A DNA stretch of 64,000 nucleotides from Paenibacillus xylanilyticus (GCF_013359935.1 NZ_JABMCB010000190.1:372001-436000), one strand, 5' to 3'; positions 45,253 through 54,735 are shown, numbered from the stretch's first letter. Numbers and translations: made by a program. The notes: generated by a model from the letters alone, not told the origin.

Positions 45253-46032
45253 ATGATTATTGATGTACAACATGTGACTTGGAAAAGAGGACCGATCACC
45301 CTGCTGAATGATGTCAGCTGGCGTTTCAACGATGGAGAACACTGGGCGCTGCTCGGCCTGAATGGATCCGGCAAGACCACGCTGCTCAACATGATCACCG
45401 GTTACCTCTGGCCAACCGATGGTACGATATCGGTACTTGGACATCAGTATGGGGATGTGGACCTGCGCGAGCTGCGTAAATCCATTGGCTGGGTCAGCTC
45501 TTCTCTCCAAGAAAAGCTGCATGGCACAGACCGTACCCAATATGTCGTAATTAGCGGCAAACATGCCACGATCGGATTGTACGATAAACTTTCGGATGAG
45601 GATCTGGATCAGGCCCGGGAACTGATGCGTACGCTCGGCTGTCAGCATCTGTGGGATCGCGAATATCGTACCTGTTCTCAGGGTGAGAAGCAGAAACTTC
45701 TTATTGCCAGAGCTCTCATGGCGAATCCGCGCGTTCTCATTTTGGACGAGCCCTGCAATGGGCTTGACCTGTTCTCCAGAGAACGGCTTCTGGAGAGTAT
45801 CAGCGAATTATCGCAGCGACCGGACTCTCCTTCCCTAATCTACGTGACCCACCATACCGAAGAGATCCTGCCTGTGTTCAGTCACAGCCTCCTGCTGCGG
45901 CGGGGTGAGGTCGTGAATAGCGGGTTAACCCCCGAGGTGATGAACGCTGAAGTGTTGAGTGACTTTTTTGAAGCACCTGTGGATGTGGAGCGACATGGAG
46001 AACGCGTCTATGTGAGGGCTGCGGAAAAATAA
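45253..46032 (+). CDS. Orphan ABC transporter ATP-binding protein (YlmA/ModF-like)
   Basis: A 259-residue ATPase: Walker A GLNGSGKTTLLN, Q-loop region (IGWVSSSLQEKL), signature CSQGEKQKLLIARAL, Walker B VLILDEPCNGLD and the switch His in YVTHHTEE. The signature motif is CSQGE rather than LSGGQ, as in the YlmA group. No permease or binding protein is encoded beside it, so it may join a transporter encoded elsewhere or act without one. Its 5' end is divergent from the pectinesterase gene. Confidence 0.9.
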   Translation: MIIDVQHVTWKRGPITLLNDVSWRFNDGEHWALLGLNGSGKTTLLNMITGYLWPTDGTISVLGHQYGDVDLRELRKSIGWVSSSLQEKLHGTDRTQYVVISGKHATIGLYDKLSDEDLDQARELMRTLGCQHLWDREYRTCSQGEKQKLLIARALMANPRVLILDEPCNGLDLFSRERLLESISELSQRPDSPSLIYVTHHTEEILPVFSHSLLLRRGEVVNSGLTPEVMNAEVLSDFFEAPVDVERHGERVYVRAAEK

Positions 46033-46070
46033 CAGCTCCTTCTGTACATATACACAGTTAAGCACAGAAA

Positions 46071-46114
46071 CAGCCCAAAAAAACTTATCCACATGTGGAC
46101 AGTTTATTGGGCTG
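46071..46114 (+). terminator. Terminator hairpin after the ABC gene
   Basis: CAGCCCAA/TTGGGCTG, then AAACT/AGTTT and the tip TCCACATGTGGA, form one long stem followed by ATTTGTGTT. Confidence 0.65.
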
Positions 46115-46151
46115 ATTTGTGTTATTAGATCTATCCACAGCCTGCTGTGTG

Positions 46152-46879
46152 TTATTTACGTGCAGATAGGAATAAAAACAGCGGAATTCGCTGTCTGCGC
46201 AGATAGGTTTCCTCATTCACGAAATATTGGCGCTGTGGTGTAGACTCTCGCAAATGCTCCACGTGGAACCCTGCCTTTTGTAAGGCCATATAATATGATT
46301 CAATGGAGCGGTGCATCTTTTTCACGGAACCCCCGAGCCATTGCTGCTCACGATATCCCTCCACAAAATACTGATCAACAATCCAATTGGTTCGCGTCCC
46401 GGAGGGCTGCAAAGTGGATGTAATGACCGGATGTTCCACTGAAAACACGAATCTTCCATTGTCTTTCAATGCGCTGTATATGCTGCGGAACAAAGTATCC
46501 GTATCCTCTATGTAATGGATAGCCAATCTGGATATAGCCAGATCATATTGATTCGCTGGATACGTCCAATCTTCCATAAATGCATGCTCAATCTGCGCAT
46601 TCATGCCCTTGACTGTTTCCTGAGCTGTACGGAGCATATTTTTCGAACCCTCAATACCAGTGTACTTCGCACCTCGATGATCTGAATCAAGCAATTCAGC
46701 CCCAAATCTCGCATCTCCGCAGCCCAGATCAAGAATGCTTTTGCCTGCTACGTCTCCGATCAGCTCCAGCATGACGGGCTTTTCCAATGTATCGTTGGCA
46801 TTCTCCTGCCACTGGGGCGTTCCATATACTTCTCGAAGTTAGCCTCTTGATCATAAAAATCCGATCCCCGTTCACTCAT
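46152..46879 (-). pseudogene. Class I SAM methyltransferase gene with a frameshift
   Basis: Two overlapping minus-strand frames make up one methyltransferase. The first starts at the ATG at 46879 (GGAGG eight bases upstream) and reads MSERGSDFYDQEANFEKYME. After ERP it shifts; the second frame continues QWQENANDTLEKPVMLELIG, then ILDLGCGDARFG (SAM motif I) and the rest of the domain. One C missing in the run at 46814-46817 (read as GGGG on the plus strand) restores a single 243-residue frame. The second frame alone has only a TTG start. Either a real inactivating mutation or a sequencing error in a homopolymer; the rest of the protein is intact, which favours a recent event. Confidence 0.8.
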
Positions 46880-47001
46880 TGCACAACCCTCCGTTTCTAT
46901 TCTCCGAAAGAGATTATACCTATTGTCCAAGTGTTCTACCATAACCAAAAAGGCTGCTTCTGGACAGATCAGAAAACAGCCTCTTGCATATAGGAGTGAA
47001 C

Positions 47002-48297
47002 TCAGCCGAATCGCTGCGTTTTGTACCATTTGGTTTCTCTACGGAACAGTTTATCCCCAATGAGAGAAACAAACGCCTTAACGGAGATGACCAGAAACAG
47101 CTGGGCATATGTGAAATAGGAAAGACAAGCCACAATAAAGTTTTGAGTATTGCTCTGTCCAATATCCGCTGAAAGTGCAAGGTTAATTTGCAGAACATAA
47201 ATGTAATACATAAGTGCCCAAGCAATAACAAGGTACACATATACGTCTCCTGAAAACTGGAATGGAGAAATGACATTGGGATTAAACAATGCGATGACCT
47301 GATATACAAGGTTAGAGACAAAGATGATATCCGAAACAATAATGGCGATCATAAACCAGAAATAACTCGCAGCATAGTACAGGACATGCAGTTTAATTCT
47401 CCAACTCGTACGGTCGAACAGATGCTTAATATTATCAATAACAACCTGATAATTCCCCTTGGACCAGCGTTCGCGTTGTTTCATATAAACCTTCAGCTGC
47501 TCTGGCTCCTGTTGATAGGCCTCTGCTTGGGGCGCTAGCGCAATAAGCTGACCACGGGTAAGGATATCGAACGATACCGCGGTATCCTCTGTAATGGCAT
47601 CCGGATCCCATCCACCAATTTCACGGATTAGATTTGCCTTGATGATATAGTTGGTGCCTGGAATGGTTCCTAGTTTAAATAACTCCCATAACCCCGTGTG
47701 ATGGACACGTTGAACTGTTACAAGCTCCAGATTGATACATCTGGAGAGGAAATTCTGCCCCCGGTTGCGAGCCTTGTTGCGTCCAAATACAGCGCCTTGC
47801 TTCTCCGGATTCTCCAGAGCTTTCTGTGTCAGAAACATTAATGCATTCCGTTCAGGAGCGGCGTCTGCATCATAAATGCAGATCCATTCCCCCCAGGCCA
47901 GTTCGAGACCATCATTCAGAGCTCCGGATTTCCCCCCTATACCTTTACGCTCCAGGATCGTAAAATCCCGGTCAGCATAACTACTCTTCGCTTTAAGAGC
48001 CTTAAGCCGTTCTGCTGTATCGTCCGTACAATTATCTGCAATAACAATGACTTGAACTTTATGTTCCGGATAATTCAAGCGTAAGATATGCTCAACGGTA
48101 GAAACAATAACGAGTCCCTCATTATGTGCAGGCACCATAACCGTTACTGTCGGGTAATGATCCATATTCTCAGGAATTTGGATCCCCTTTTTCTCTTGTT
48201 TGTTAATGAACCGAATAGCCCCGGCCATGATAACGATAGATTCAGTAACGGATATCCATATACTAAGAATGGACATCAACAGCAGGAAATCAGCCAT
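47002..48297 (-). CDS. ydaM: Family 2 glycosyltransferase, YdaM/cellulose-synthase-like
   Basis: A 431-residue inner-membrane processive glycosyltransferase. One N-terminal membrane helix is followed by the GT-A domain: TVMVPAHNEG, IVIADNCTDDT, ICIYDADAAPE (DxD), GGWDPDAITEDTAVSF (TED acceptor-site motif) and KQRERWSKGN (the QxxRW-type motif as QRERW). Three to four helices follow. It should polymerise a sugar nucleotide into an exopolysaccharide. The order regulator, YdaJ-like, degenerate GGDEF, small peptide, GT2 resembles the c-di-GMP-responsive ydaJKLMN operon of B. subtilis. It overlaps the small upstream gene by eight bases. The activating ligand probably acts through the GGDEF protein, since no PilZ domain is present. 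Confidence 0.9.
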   Translation of the reverse strand: MADFLLLMSILSIWISVTESIVIMAGAIRFINKQEKKGIQIPENMDHYPTVTVMVPAHNEGLVIVSTVEHILRLNYPEHKVQVIVIADNCTDDTAERLKALKAKSSYADRDFTILERKGIGGKSGALNDGLELAWGEWICIYDADAAPERNALMFLTQKALENPEKQGAVFGRNKARNRGQNFLSRCINLELVTVQRVHHTGLWELFKLGTIPGTNYIIKANLIREIGGWDPDAITEDTAVSFDILTRGQLIALAPQAEAYQQEPEQLKVYMKQRERWSKGNYQVVIDNIKHLFDRTSWRIKLHVLYYAASYFWFMIAIIVSDIIFVSNLVYQVIALFNPNVISPFQFSGDVYVYLVIAWALMYYIYVLQINLALSADIGQSNTQNFIVACLSYFTYAQLFLVISVKAFVSLIGDKLFRRETKWYKTQRFG

Positions 48298-48433
48298 TCA
48301 ACTTCCTCCGATCGTATTTCCTGTTGATTTTGCCTCGAAAACGCAGCGTTGCAACGGTTAAGATAAGTATAGTAATCGTAAAGAAACTGCTGACGATAAT
48401 GCAGAGCGGAACAAACCATGTTAAATAATTCAC
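48290..48433 (-). CDS. Small membrane peptide between GGDEF and glycosyltransferase genes (47 aa)
   Basis: From a GTG at 48433, nine bases after AGGAGG, runs a 47-residue frame with one hydrophobic helix (WFVPLCIIVSSFFTITILIL) and a strongly basic tail (RFRGKINRKYDRRKLNG). It begins 22 bases after the GGDEF gene and overlaps the glycosyltransferase start by eight bases, so all three are translationally linked. Its size and place recall small partners of processive glycosyltransferases such as PgaD. No sequence similarity is claimed. Confidence 0.65.
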   Translation of the reverse strand: MNYLTWFVPLCIIVSSFFTITILILTVATLRFRGKINRKYDRRKLNG

Positions 48434-48455
48434 TGGACTACGCCTCCTCCTGCAT

Positions 48456-49331
48456 CTAGATGTATTCTCCAATGAGATCTGTCTCTGTGTTCCGTTCAAG
48501 GGCAGCAATAACGGCATCAATATCCTCATATTTGCTGAACTGTTCCTTCTGAAAAACAAGAGCGCCTGATCGAATGACCGTCTGCAGCTCATTTCCCTTT
48601 TTATCTATAAATTGCAGGTCCATCATGGCTTTTTTGATCCGCTCTGTAAGCACAGGCAAATACTCCACATTGGTCATCGGACAGAGAATGACGAATCGTC
48701 CACGATCTACAAAAAATTTATAATCCTCGAACCGAATTTGCTTCTGGATGGTATTCGACAACTCGAGCAGAAACTGCGCATACCGAACAGATCCAAGTGA
48801 TTCCAGAACCAGTGGCAAAAATTCAATCTTGAACATGGCCATGCTGAATGCATACTGCTCGGAGTACCTTCTTGCCAGGTTACTTTGCTTAATAACGGTA
48901 TCTGCAAGGGCCTCTTTATTGCCAAGGGTGGTATCCAGATCGAGCTCCGGATTGCGGTCCTGCAGCTCCTGAAGCCGCTCCATGACACGGGCACTGCGGA
49001 CCAAGCTTGCTTTAATAAAAGCAGCAACTGCCACATTGGCTGGTATGAGCAGCCACCACGAAAACGTGAGCACACTCACATCGGCATAGGTCACAAGCCA
49101 TACAAAGTAAGAAACCAGGTATACGAACCCGGCGACGACAGACACCCCGACAGGGATCACAAAGCCAAGGACCAGCGCGCCAAGTGACACAATGCTAAAT
49201 ATGACGTCCAGTGTGGTGAAGCTCTGATTCATGTAAATTTTAAGATAGATGACGAGCTGCTGAATTACTGCTAATCCGATCAAACTGGCATAACCCCATG
49301 CGATCCGACGAATAGGTGCTTTGTTCCTCAT
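48456..49331 (-). CDS. ydaK: Membrane protein with degenerate GGDEF domain (YdaK-like c-di-GMP receptor)
   Basis: A 291-residue protein: four to five membrane helices in the first 110 residues, then a GGDEF-fold domain. The catalytic GGDEF loop is replaced by DRGRF, so no diguanylate cyclase activity is expected. Five residues before it stands RFED, in the exact place of the RxxD inhibitory site that binds c-di-GMP. A receptor role, as shown for B. subtilis YdaK, is therefore likely. It lies between the YdaJ-like gene and the glycosyltransferase, which it would switch on. Start at 49331 with AGAAGGAA upstream. Confidence 0.82.
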   Translation of the reverse strand: MRNKAPIRRIAWGYASLIGLAVIQQLVIYLKIYMNQSFTTLDVIFSIVSLGALVLGFVIPVGVSVVAGFVYLVSYFVWLVTYADVSVLTFSWWLLIPANVAVAAFIKASLVRSARVMERLQELQDRNPELDLDTTLGNKEALADTVIKQSNLARRYSEQYAFSMAMFKIEFLPLVLESLGSVRYAQFLLELSNTIQKQIRFEDYKFFVDRGRFVILCPMTNVEYLPVLTERIKKAMMDLQFIDKKGNELQTVIRSGALVFQKEQFSKYEDIDAVIAALERNTETDLIGEYI

Positions 49332-49450
49332 AGTTTCCTTCTCTCCGATGTTTTAAGTTAAGTTATGTCCCCACGTATTTCCGCCAAATTATGACATAGA
49401 TAGACATTTGTATCCTACCATATCTATACCCATATAAAATGACAGAATGA

Positions 49451-50569
49451 TTACTTTTTCAGGAACTTTCGTAATTCTGTCTCTCCAAGCAGGGGGAACA
49501 GATTATCGAACATATGGGTATTCCCTTCGAATACATATCCACCTGGATAATTCGGATCCTGACCGCGCATGGCGATCATATGGTTATACAGCTGTTTGGC
49601 CCATTTGGGATCACCTGTCCGTACAGCAAGCAATATGGCAAGTCCATAAACGGAGGGCGATTCATAGGCTACACCAGGTGTACGATTGATACGTTCATAC
49701 TGTCCAGGCAACTGATGACGGGTTTCGAATTCCTTTTTCAGAAAAGCAATAAGCTTGTCCGGTTTCCGATTTGTCGAGGTTAAATGATTCGCCACGATGA
49801 GCTGATCGATCAGGTTTACCTTGTCGTCATATGTATACGCTTTGGTTACAACGTTGAACGTTTTGGGATAAAATATTCCGTCGTCCGGCATGCTTCTAAG
49901 CAGATACTCGTATTTCGCGTACGTCCCGGACTGCAGCATTTCATGTTGTTCCATCTGTTGGAGTGCCGGCAAATCTACATATACCAAACTTAATGTATCC
50001 GGAGAATACCCGCCTTTGAAATAATGGAAATCAACAAAATACCCTTCATTCTGAACCGATTGATTCAAGGTACGGGATATTTCGGCGGCGGTGGCCACTT
50101 TCGCTTCTCTGCCCTGCTCCCATTGGTCTGCAGCCTTCAATAAGGCGTCTACAATTCGAAAATCATCACCCAACGCATTGGTGGTCACATGAGCTTTCCC
50201 CTCCGTATCCAGCTTCCAGGCAATATATTTCTGAGGCATCAGGAAATAGGTCGTCAGCAGTTCATAACTCTGTTCAAATAATGTCTGATCATTCTTGGCA
50301 ACCGCGTATTGCATCCACAACCCAAGTGATTCCGACAAGGCCTCTCTGCCGGCAACAATATCAGCTTGCTCGGAAGCAGCATCCTGCAAATAGGAAGCCA
50401 GTGTACCGTTCGGATTGGTCATATGATTCTGGACAAATGAAACCGTAGGGGATATTTCGTTCATCACGAGCCTCTCCTTCAGGAACAGGAAAGACAAGGC
50501 TCCAATGCTTGCTGCAGCAACGAGTATCACGACTAGCCATGTCCATCTTCTTCGCTTGATGCTCTTCAT
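49451..50569 (-). CDS. ydaJ: YdaJ-like membrane-anchored GH8-type protein
   Basis: A 372-residue protein with a basic N-terminus and one signal-anchor helix (WTWLVVILVAAASIGALSFLFL), followed by an all-helical domain with six-hairpin character (QNHMTNPNGTLASYL; ESLGLWMQYAVAKND; PSVYGLAILLAVRTGDPKWA; YPGGYVFEGNTHMFDNLFP). This is the pattern of family 8 glycosidases in exopolysaccharide operons. The start at 50569 has AGGAGG five bases upstream; the frame to 50674 overlaps the MarR gene and is not used. First structural gene of the locus. It probably trims or releases the polymer. Confidence 0.75.
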   Translation of the reverse strand: MKSIKRRRWTWLVVILVAAASIGALSFLFLKERLVMNEISPTVSFVQNHMTNPNGTLASYLQDAASEQADIVAGREALSESLGLWMQYAVAKNDQTLFEQSYELLTTYFLMPQKYIAWKLDTEGKAHVTTNALGDDFRIVDALLKAADQWEQGREAKVATAAEISRTLNQSVQNEGYFVDFHYFKGGYSPDTLSLVYVDLPALQQMEQHEMLQSGTYAKYEYLLRSMPDDGIFYPKTFNVVTKAYTYDDKVNLIDQLIVANHLTSTNRKPDKLIAFLKKEFETRHQLPGQYERINRTPGVAYESPSVYGLAILLAVRTGDPKWAKQLYNHMIAMRGQDPNYPGGYVFEGNTHMFDNLFPLLGETELRKFLKK

Positions 50570-50670
50570 GATTTCCTCCTGTGCTATTAAATCTGTGGAG
50601 AAACCATTCTTCTCCTTGAAATGAGATCGGCTAAGGTCTGGGATGTAGGGATCAAGGATGTGGGGTCTGC

Positions 50671-51147
50671 TCATTCGAACTCATTCATGTAGGCCCGGCG
50701 GCCGCCCTTTTTGACAAACTTCCAGTCAACTTCAATATTGTGACGCATCCGGCGCAGAAGATTAACGGCCAGCTGAATCTCTTCTTCTGTCAGTCCCTCC
50801 AGTGCAACCTGATCGGAGTGCACACCTTCTCTTCGAATGAAGGCCCATGCGTCGAGCCCAGCCTCCGTTGGATATAATTGCTTGTTCTTCTTATTACCCA
50901 ATGCCGCCTTCTTGACGATAAAGCCATCCGATTCCAGCTTGCTGATCGCTCTGGCTGCTGTGGTCCGGTCCACTTTGATCAATTCAGCCAGCTGGTTGGG
51001 AATGATGCCAGGGTTTTCGCATATGCGATACAGATACAGATACTGTCCACGGGAGAGGTTCAGATGTTGAAATTCGACATTGCTGATGGAATCCAAACAG
51101 CGCGCTATCATGCCAATCTCGCGCAGCACTTCTTTTTTCTCAGTCAT
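50671..51147 (-). CDS. MarR-family transcriptional regulator
   Basis: A 158-residue winged-helix regulator: LNLSRGQYLYLYRICENPGI, IPNQLAELIKVDRTTAARAI (recognition helix), LESDGFIVKKAALGNKKNKQ (wing) and PTEAGL. It is 101 bases upstream of ydaJ on the same strand and may be the first gene of that transcript. I use the ATG at 51147; a GTG three codons upstream is too near GAGGG. A GNAT gene is divergent. The signal is unknown. Confidence 0.88.
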   Translation of the reverse strand: MTEKKEVLREIGMIARCLDSISNVEFQHLNLSRGQYLYLYRICENPGIIPNQLAELIKVDRTTAARAISKLESDGFIVKKAALGNKKNKQLYPTEAGLDAWAFIRREGVHSDQVALEGLTEEEIQLAVNLLRRMRHNIEVDWKFVKKGGRRAYMNEFE

Positions 51148-51324
51148 TGTACGCACGCCCTCTTATCATTTTTGTTGCATTCGCAACATAATTAGTGATA
51201 TAACTACATTTAATTCATCTTAAAAATGAACTATAATGACCTTATCATTTTGGAGTATCCTATTTTGCTTTTGTACCAGTTTATCATGCCTGAAGACATT
51301 ACTATCGGCCAAAGGAGAACATTC

Positions 51325-51765
51325 ATGAATACCACCGTTGTTGAAGTTGATAACCAGGAATTGCTCGACGCTTGCTTCGCAATCCGCACCGCCATCTTTG
51401 TGGAAGAACAGGGGGTTCCTGCAGAAGATGAATTTGATGCGTATGATGCGCTGGGCACGGAAGCCCGCCATATTCTAGTTTACGTGGACGGTGTACCCGC
51501 CGCATCCTCCAGGCTGCGTGTGGTCGAGAATGTTGCCAAGCTGGAACGAATCTGCGTAATGCTGGATTACCGCAAACACGGCCTCGGCCGGGTGCTGATC
51601 GACAAACTGGAACAAATGGCACTGGGTCAGGGGCTTGAGAAGGCCAAGCTGCACGCCCAGGTACAAGCCTCCGGGTTCTACGAGCGTCTTGGTTATGCGG
51701 CAGCCTCAGACGTGTTTATGGAAGATGGCATTCCTCATCTGTTGATGACCAAAATGCTGAAATAG
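51325..51765 (+). CDS. GNAT-family N-acetyltransferase
   Basis: A 146-residue acetyltransferase. It shows the ELLDACFAIRTAIFVEEQGV opening typical of the ElaA/YjcF-like group, the LERICVMLDYRKHGLGRVLI acetyl-CoA binding loop (RxxGxG/A form as YRKHGLG) and the AQVQASGFYERLGYAAASDV end. Substrate unknown. AAAGGAG is seven bases before the ATG at 51325; the frame extends to 51226 without a ribosome binding site. Divergent from the MarR regulator and closed by a strong terminator. Confidence 0.9.
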   Translation: MNTTVVEVDNQELLDACFAIRTAIFVEEQGVPAEDEFDAYDALGTEARHILVYVDGVPAASSRLRVVENVAKLERICVMLDYRKHGLGRVLIDKLEQMALGQGLEKAKLHAQVQASGFYERLGYAAASDVFMEDGIPHLLMTKMLK

Positions 51766-51771
51766 ATATCA

Positions 51772-51818
51772 AAAAACGCCTCTGCACTCACTTCTCAGTG
51801 AGATACGGAGGCGTTTTT
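51772..51818. terminator. Bidirectional terminator
   Basis: AAAAACGCCTC pairs with GAGGCGTTTTT; a CACTC/GAGTG-like inner stem adds to it. Confidence 0.88.
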
Positions 51819-51863
51819 GTCTGCTTATGCTTTACCGTGCCGTAAACTCATTTCAAGAATCGG

Positions 51864-52958
51864 TTATCCCAGTGCCAGACGGCCCGGCTGGGATTCAGCG
51901 GCATTATTTTTCATCTGTTTGCTGCGCAATTGCCCGCAGGCGGCATCGATATCGGTACCATGTTCCATGCGTACAGTTGCGTTGATGTTATTTTTCTTGA
52001 GTGTATCATAGAAGCCCAAAATGGATTCTTCCGTACTCCGCTGATATTGACTGTGCTCATCGACCGGATTGTATGGGATCAGATTCACGCTAACCATACT
52101 TTTACGGCTGGACAGCAGTTCAGCCAGCTCAGCCGCATGCTCTCGCTGATCATTAACATCACGAAGCAGAATATATTCGAACATGATGCGTTTGTTTGTG
52201 GTAGCCAGATAATAATCAACTGCGTCCATCAGCTGTTCAATCGGGAAGGCCCGGTTGATCTTCATGATGTGGGTGCGCAGTTCGTTATTCGGTGCGTGTA
52301 AGGAGATCGCCAGGTTGACCTGCAAACTGCTGTCTGCAAATTCCTTGATCTTGTCAGGCAGACCACTCGTGGAGACGGTAATCCGTTTGGCGGCAAGCGC
52401 CAGTCCTTTGCGATCCTTGATGACTTCGATGAAGTCACTCATGTTCTGGAAATTGTCAAACGGTTCGCCAATGCCCATCACGACAACGTTCGTCACCCGT
52501 TCGCCTTGACCAGCTGCATCGAGATATCGCTGCACATGCATGATCTGTTCCACAATTTCGCCAGCGGACAAGTCACGGCTTTTCTTGATCAACCCGCTCG
52601 CACAGAAGCTGCAGCCGATATTACAGCCCACTTGGGTGGTTACACATACGGTAAGTCCGTATTTCTGCCGCATCAATACGGTCTCAATCAGGTTGCCGTC
52701 CTGCATCCGCAGCAGAAATTTCACTGTACCGTCTGCCGACTCCTGCTTCACATGTTCACTCAGCGAGTTCATGGTGAAGTGCTCCGAGAGAACATCCAAA
52801 CATTCCTGACGGACATCGGACATCGCGGGGAAATCATGTACTCGCTCCTGATACAGCCATTCCCAGATGCGGGAAGCACGGGATTTCTTCTGCCCGTGCT
52901 CCGGCAGCCAGGAACGCAGTTGCTCTAATGTTAATCCATATATGGATGATTTGTTCAT
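51864..52958 (-). CDS. rlmN: Dual-specificity RNA methyltransferase RlmN
   Basis: A radical-SAM enzyme that methylates C2 of A2503 in 23S rRNA and of A37 in some tRNAs. The 364-residue product has an N-terminal RNA-binding HhH-like region ([20 protein letters not shown]), the cluster motif [11 protein letters not shown] (CxxxCxxC), [35 protein letters not shown] and the late Cys in [12 protein letters not shown]. That Cys corresponds to the one that forms the methyl-bridged intermediate. ATG 52958 follows AGAGGA by seven bases; an in-frame TTG at 52979 is less likely. It appears monocistronic. Confidence 0.95.
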   Translation of the reverse strand: MNKSSIYGLTLEQLRSWLPEHGQKKSRASRIWEWLYQERVHDFPAMSDVRQECLDVLSEHFTMNSLSEHVKQESADGTVKFLLRMQDGNLIETVLMRQKYGLTVCVTTQVGCNIGCSFCASGLIKKSRDLSAGEIVEQIMHVQRYLDAAGQGERVTNVVVMGIGEPFDNFQNMSDFIEVIKDRKGLALAAKRITVSTSGLPDKIKEFADSSLQVNLAISLHAPNNELRTHIMKINRAFPIEQLMDAVDYYLATTNKRIMFEYILLRDVNDQREHAAELAELLSSRKSMVSVNLIPYNPVDEHSQYQRSTEESILGFYDTLKKNNINATVRMEHGTDIDAACGQLRSKQMKNNAAESQPGRLALG

Positions 52959-53005
52959 TGTATAGTCCTCTTTTCGCAAAAAAGCATATGGCTTATCGGT
53001 CTTAT

Positions 53006-53082
53006 CAAAAAACCTCTACTCTGTATTGTCCCAAAATTAACGAGGGAACACAAGGGCTTTTGCATTTCTTCCAAGAGGTTTT
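53006..53082. terminator. Widely spaced terminator-like inverted repeat
   Basis: AAAAAACCTCT and AGAGGTTTT face each other across 57 bases between the rlmN start and the transporter stop. On the minus strand the outer arm runs into GGTTTTTTG, so it may close the NSS transporter gene. Confidence 0.4.
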
Positions 53083-53136
53083 ATCTATGGCAAATCTGCA
53101 CAATGGACAACGTTCATCCCTACCCGATCTTCATGC

Positions 53137-54492
53137 TTAGAAGTGGATGATTCCCGATGTGTGCAGCAGAACGAGAACGACGAGGATGGGTGCCACGTAA
53201 CGCAGCATGAACAGCCAGATCCGGAACCAGCCTGCATTCAGACCGGAAGCCTCCGCTGCCGTTTTCCAGAAGTATCCGGCAAAAATGGTAACCAGCAAGC
53301 CACCTACCGGAAGCATGATATTGGATGCCATGAAGTCCATCCAGTCAAACACACTCTTCGAGCCAATCGTCCATTCAGGCAGCAGACCAAGGGATAGAAC
53401 GGAAGGAAGACCTACGATAAAGACAGCTAGTGAGATAATCCATACCGCACGGCTTCTGCTCCAGGACAGACGTTCCATGAAATATTTAACCGGGACTTCC
53501 AGCAAGGATACCGCCGATGTCATGGCCGCGATAGCCAGCAGGATGAAGAATAGTCCGCCGAACAGGAACCCAAGCGGCATCGCCGAGAAAGCAGCCGGAA
53601 GAGCTACAAAGATGAGCGATGGCCCCTGGTCCGGTGCAATGCCAAACGAAAAGGTCGTTGGGAAAATAATCAGACCGGCGATGAATGCATAGATCAGGTC
53701 ACCCACACCGACAGCGACAGTTGCCGCACCGAGTGATTGATTTTTATCCACATACGAACCATATGTTATGAGAATACCCATCCCCAGTGACAGGGAGAAA
53801 AAGGCATGCCCAAGGGCAACAAGCGCCGATTCAGTCGTCAGCTGCGAGAAGTCAGGATTCAGGAAAAAGGAAACTCCTGCACCAGCTCCCGGCAGGGTTA
53901 CCGCACGGATCATCAGGATAATGAGCAGGACGAGCATCGCCGGAATCAGTACCTTATTGAACTTCTCAATACCGTTGGATACCCCTTTGGCAACAATCCA
54001 GCCCGTAATCAGAACGGCAACCAGCTGCCACACAATCGGCATATAGCCGCCTACAAAGTCACCGAACTGTCCCGCATAATCCGAATTGTTATAAAGGGTG
54101 CCGCTGAAAGACGTAATTGCATATTGCAGCGTCCAGCCCGCAATGATGACGTAAAAGGAAAGGATGATAAACGGCGTCAGTACTTGCAATAAGCCTGCCG
54201 CAAGCCAGCCCTTATGTCCACCAGCCTTAATAAAGGCCGTAGCCGCACTCCCTCTGCCACTTCGTCCAATGGCAAGTTCCGCAAGGAGAACAGGCAGACC
54301 AATAAGCAGCAGACACACGATGAAGAGCAGGAAAAACGCAGCCCCCCCGTTTTCTCCCGTAATATACGGGAATTTCCACATGTTCCCCAGACCGACCGAA
54401 CTACCGATGGCGGCTAGAATAAACCCGGCGCGCGAGAAGCGCTCACCTTTGCCAGTATTGTTTTGCTCCAGGTTTGGCTTACTAAAATTCAT
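53137..54492 (-). CDS. Sodium-dependent transporter, NSS/SNF family
   Basis: A 451-residue Na+-coupled amino-acid symporter of the LeuT/MhsT fold with 11 helices. The N-terminal signature is complete (AAIGSSVGLGNMWKFPYITG, with the unwound TM1 region and ion-site residues; ENGGAAFFLLF). TM6-region residues (ALGHAFFSLSLGMGILITYGSY) and SFGIAPDQGPSLIFV also fit. It resembles B. subtilis YocR/YhdH. The substrate cannot be read with confidence. It is monocistronic between greA and rlmN. Confidence 0.92.
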   Translation of the reverse strand: MNFSKPNLEQNNTGKGERFSRAGFILAAIGSSVGLGNMWKFPYITGENGGAAFFLLFIVCLLLIGLPVLLAELAIGRSGRGSAATAFIKAGGHKGWLAAGLLQVLTPFIILSFYVIIAGWTLQYAITSFSGTLYNNSDYAGQFGDFVGGYMPIVWQLVAVLITGWIVAKGVSNGIEKFNKVLIPAMLVLLIILMIRAVTLPGAGAGVSFFLNPDFSQLTTESALVALGHAFFSLSLGMGILITYGSYVDKNQSLGAATVAVGVGDLIYAFIAGLIIFPTTFSFGIAPDQGPSLIFVALPAAFSAMPLGFLFGGLFFILLAIAAMTSAVSLLEVPVKYFMERLSWSRSRAVWIISLAVFIVGLPSVLSLGLLPEWTIGSKSVFDWMDFMASNIMLPVGGLLVTIFAGYFWKTAAEASGLNAGWFRIWLFMLRYVAPILVVLVLLHTSGIIHF

Positions 54493-54735
54493 CGTATCTA
54501 CTCCATCTGTTCTAAAGTTTTCCCGTTATTATATAACAGTCCTCGTGTCAGGTCATTCGAAAATCGAAATTTATCGAAATGTTATTTATTTACATCTAGT
54601 ATCAGATAGATTCTTATTCTGCATTCCACCTCCATTACAGTATGGGACAAATGTGAACCCTCCAACCCTAACGCCAATCCTGTAAGTCATGAAGACTTCA
54701 TCTAACTCTCCAGATTACCATTTACAGGCACAAAA

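Noticed and set aside
46084-46140. TTATCCACA and CTATCCACA, matching DnaA boxes, in a small intergenic region
   Set aside because: The first copy is the tip of the terminator hairpin (TCCACATGTGGA in a longer stem), and there is no dnaA, dnaN or AT-rich unwinding element nearby.
48456-49331. Active diguanylate cyclase
   Set aside because: The GGDEF signature is DRGRF, without the catalytic acidic pair; only the RxxD binding site is kept.
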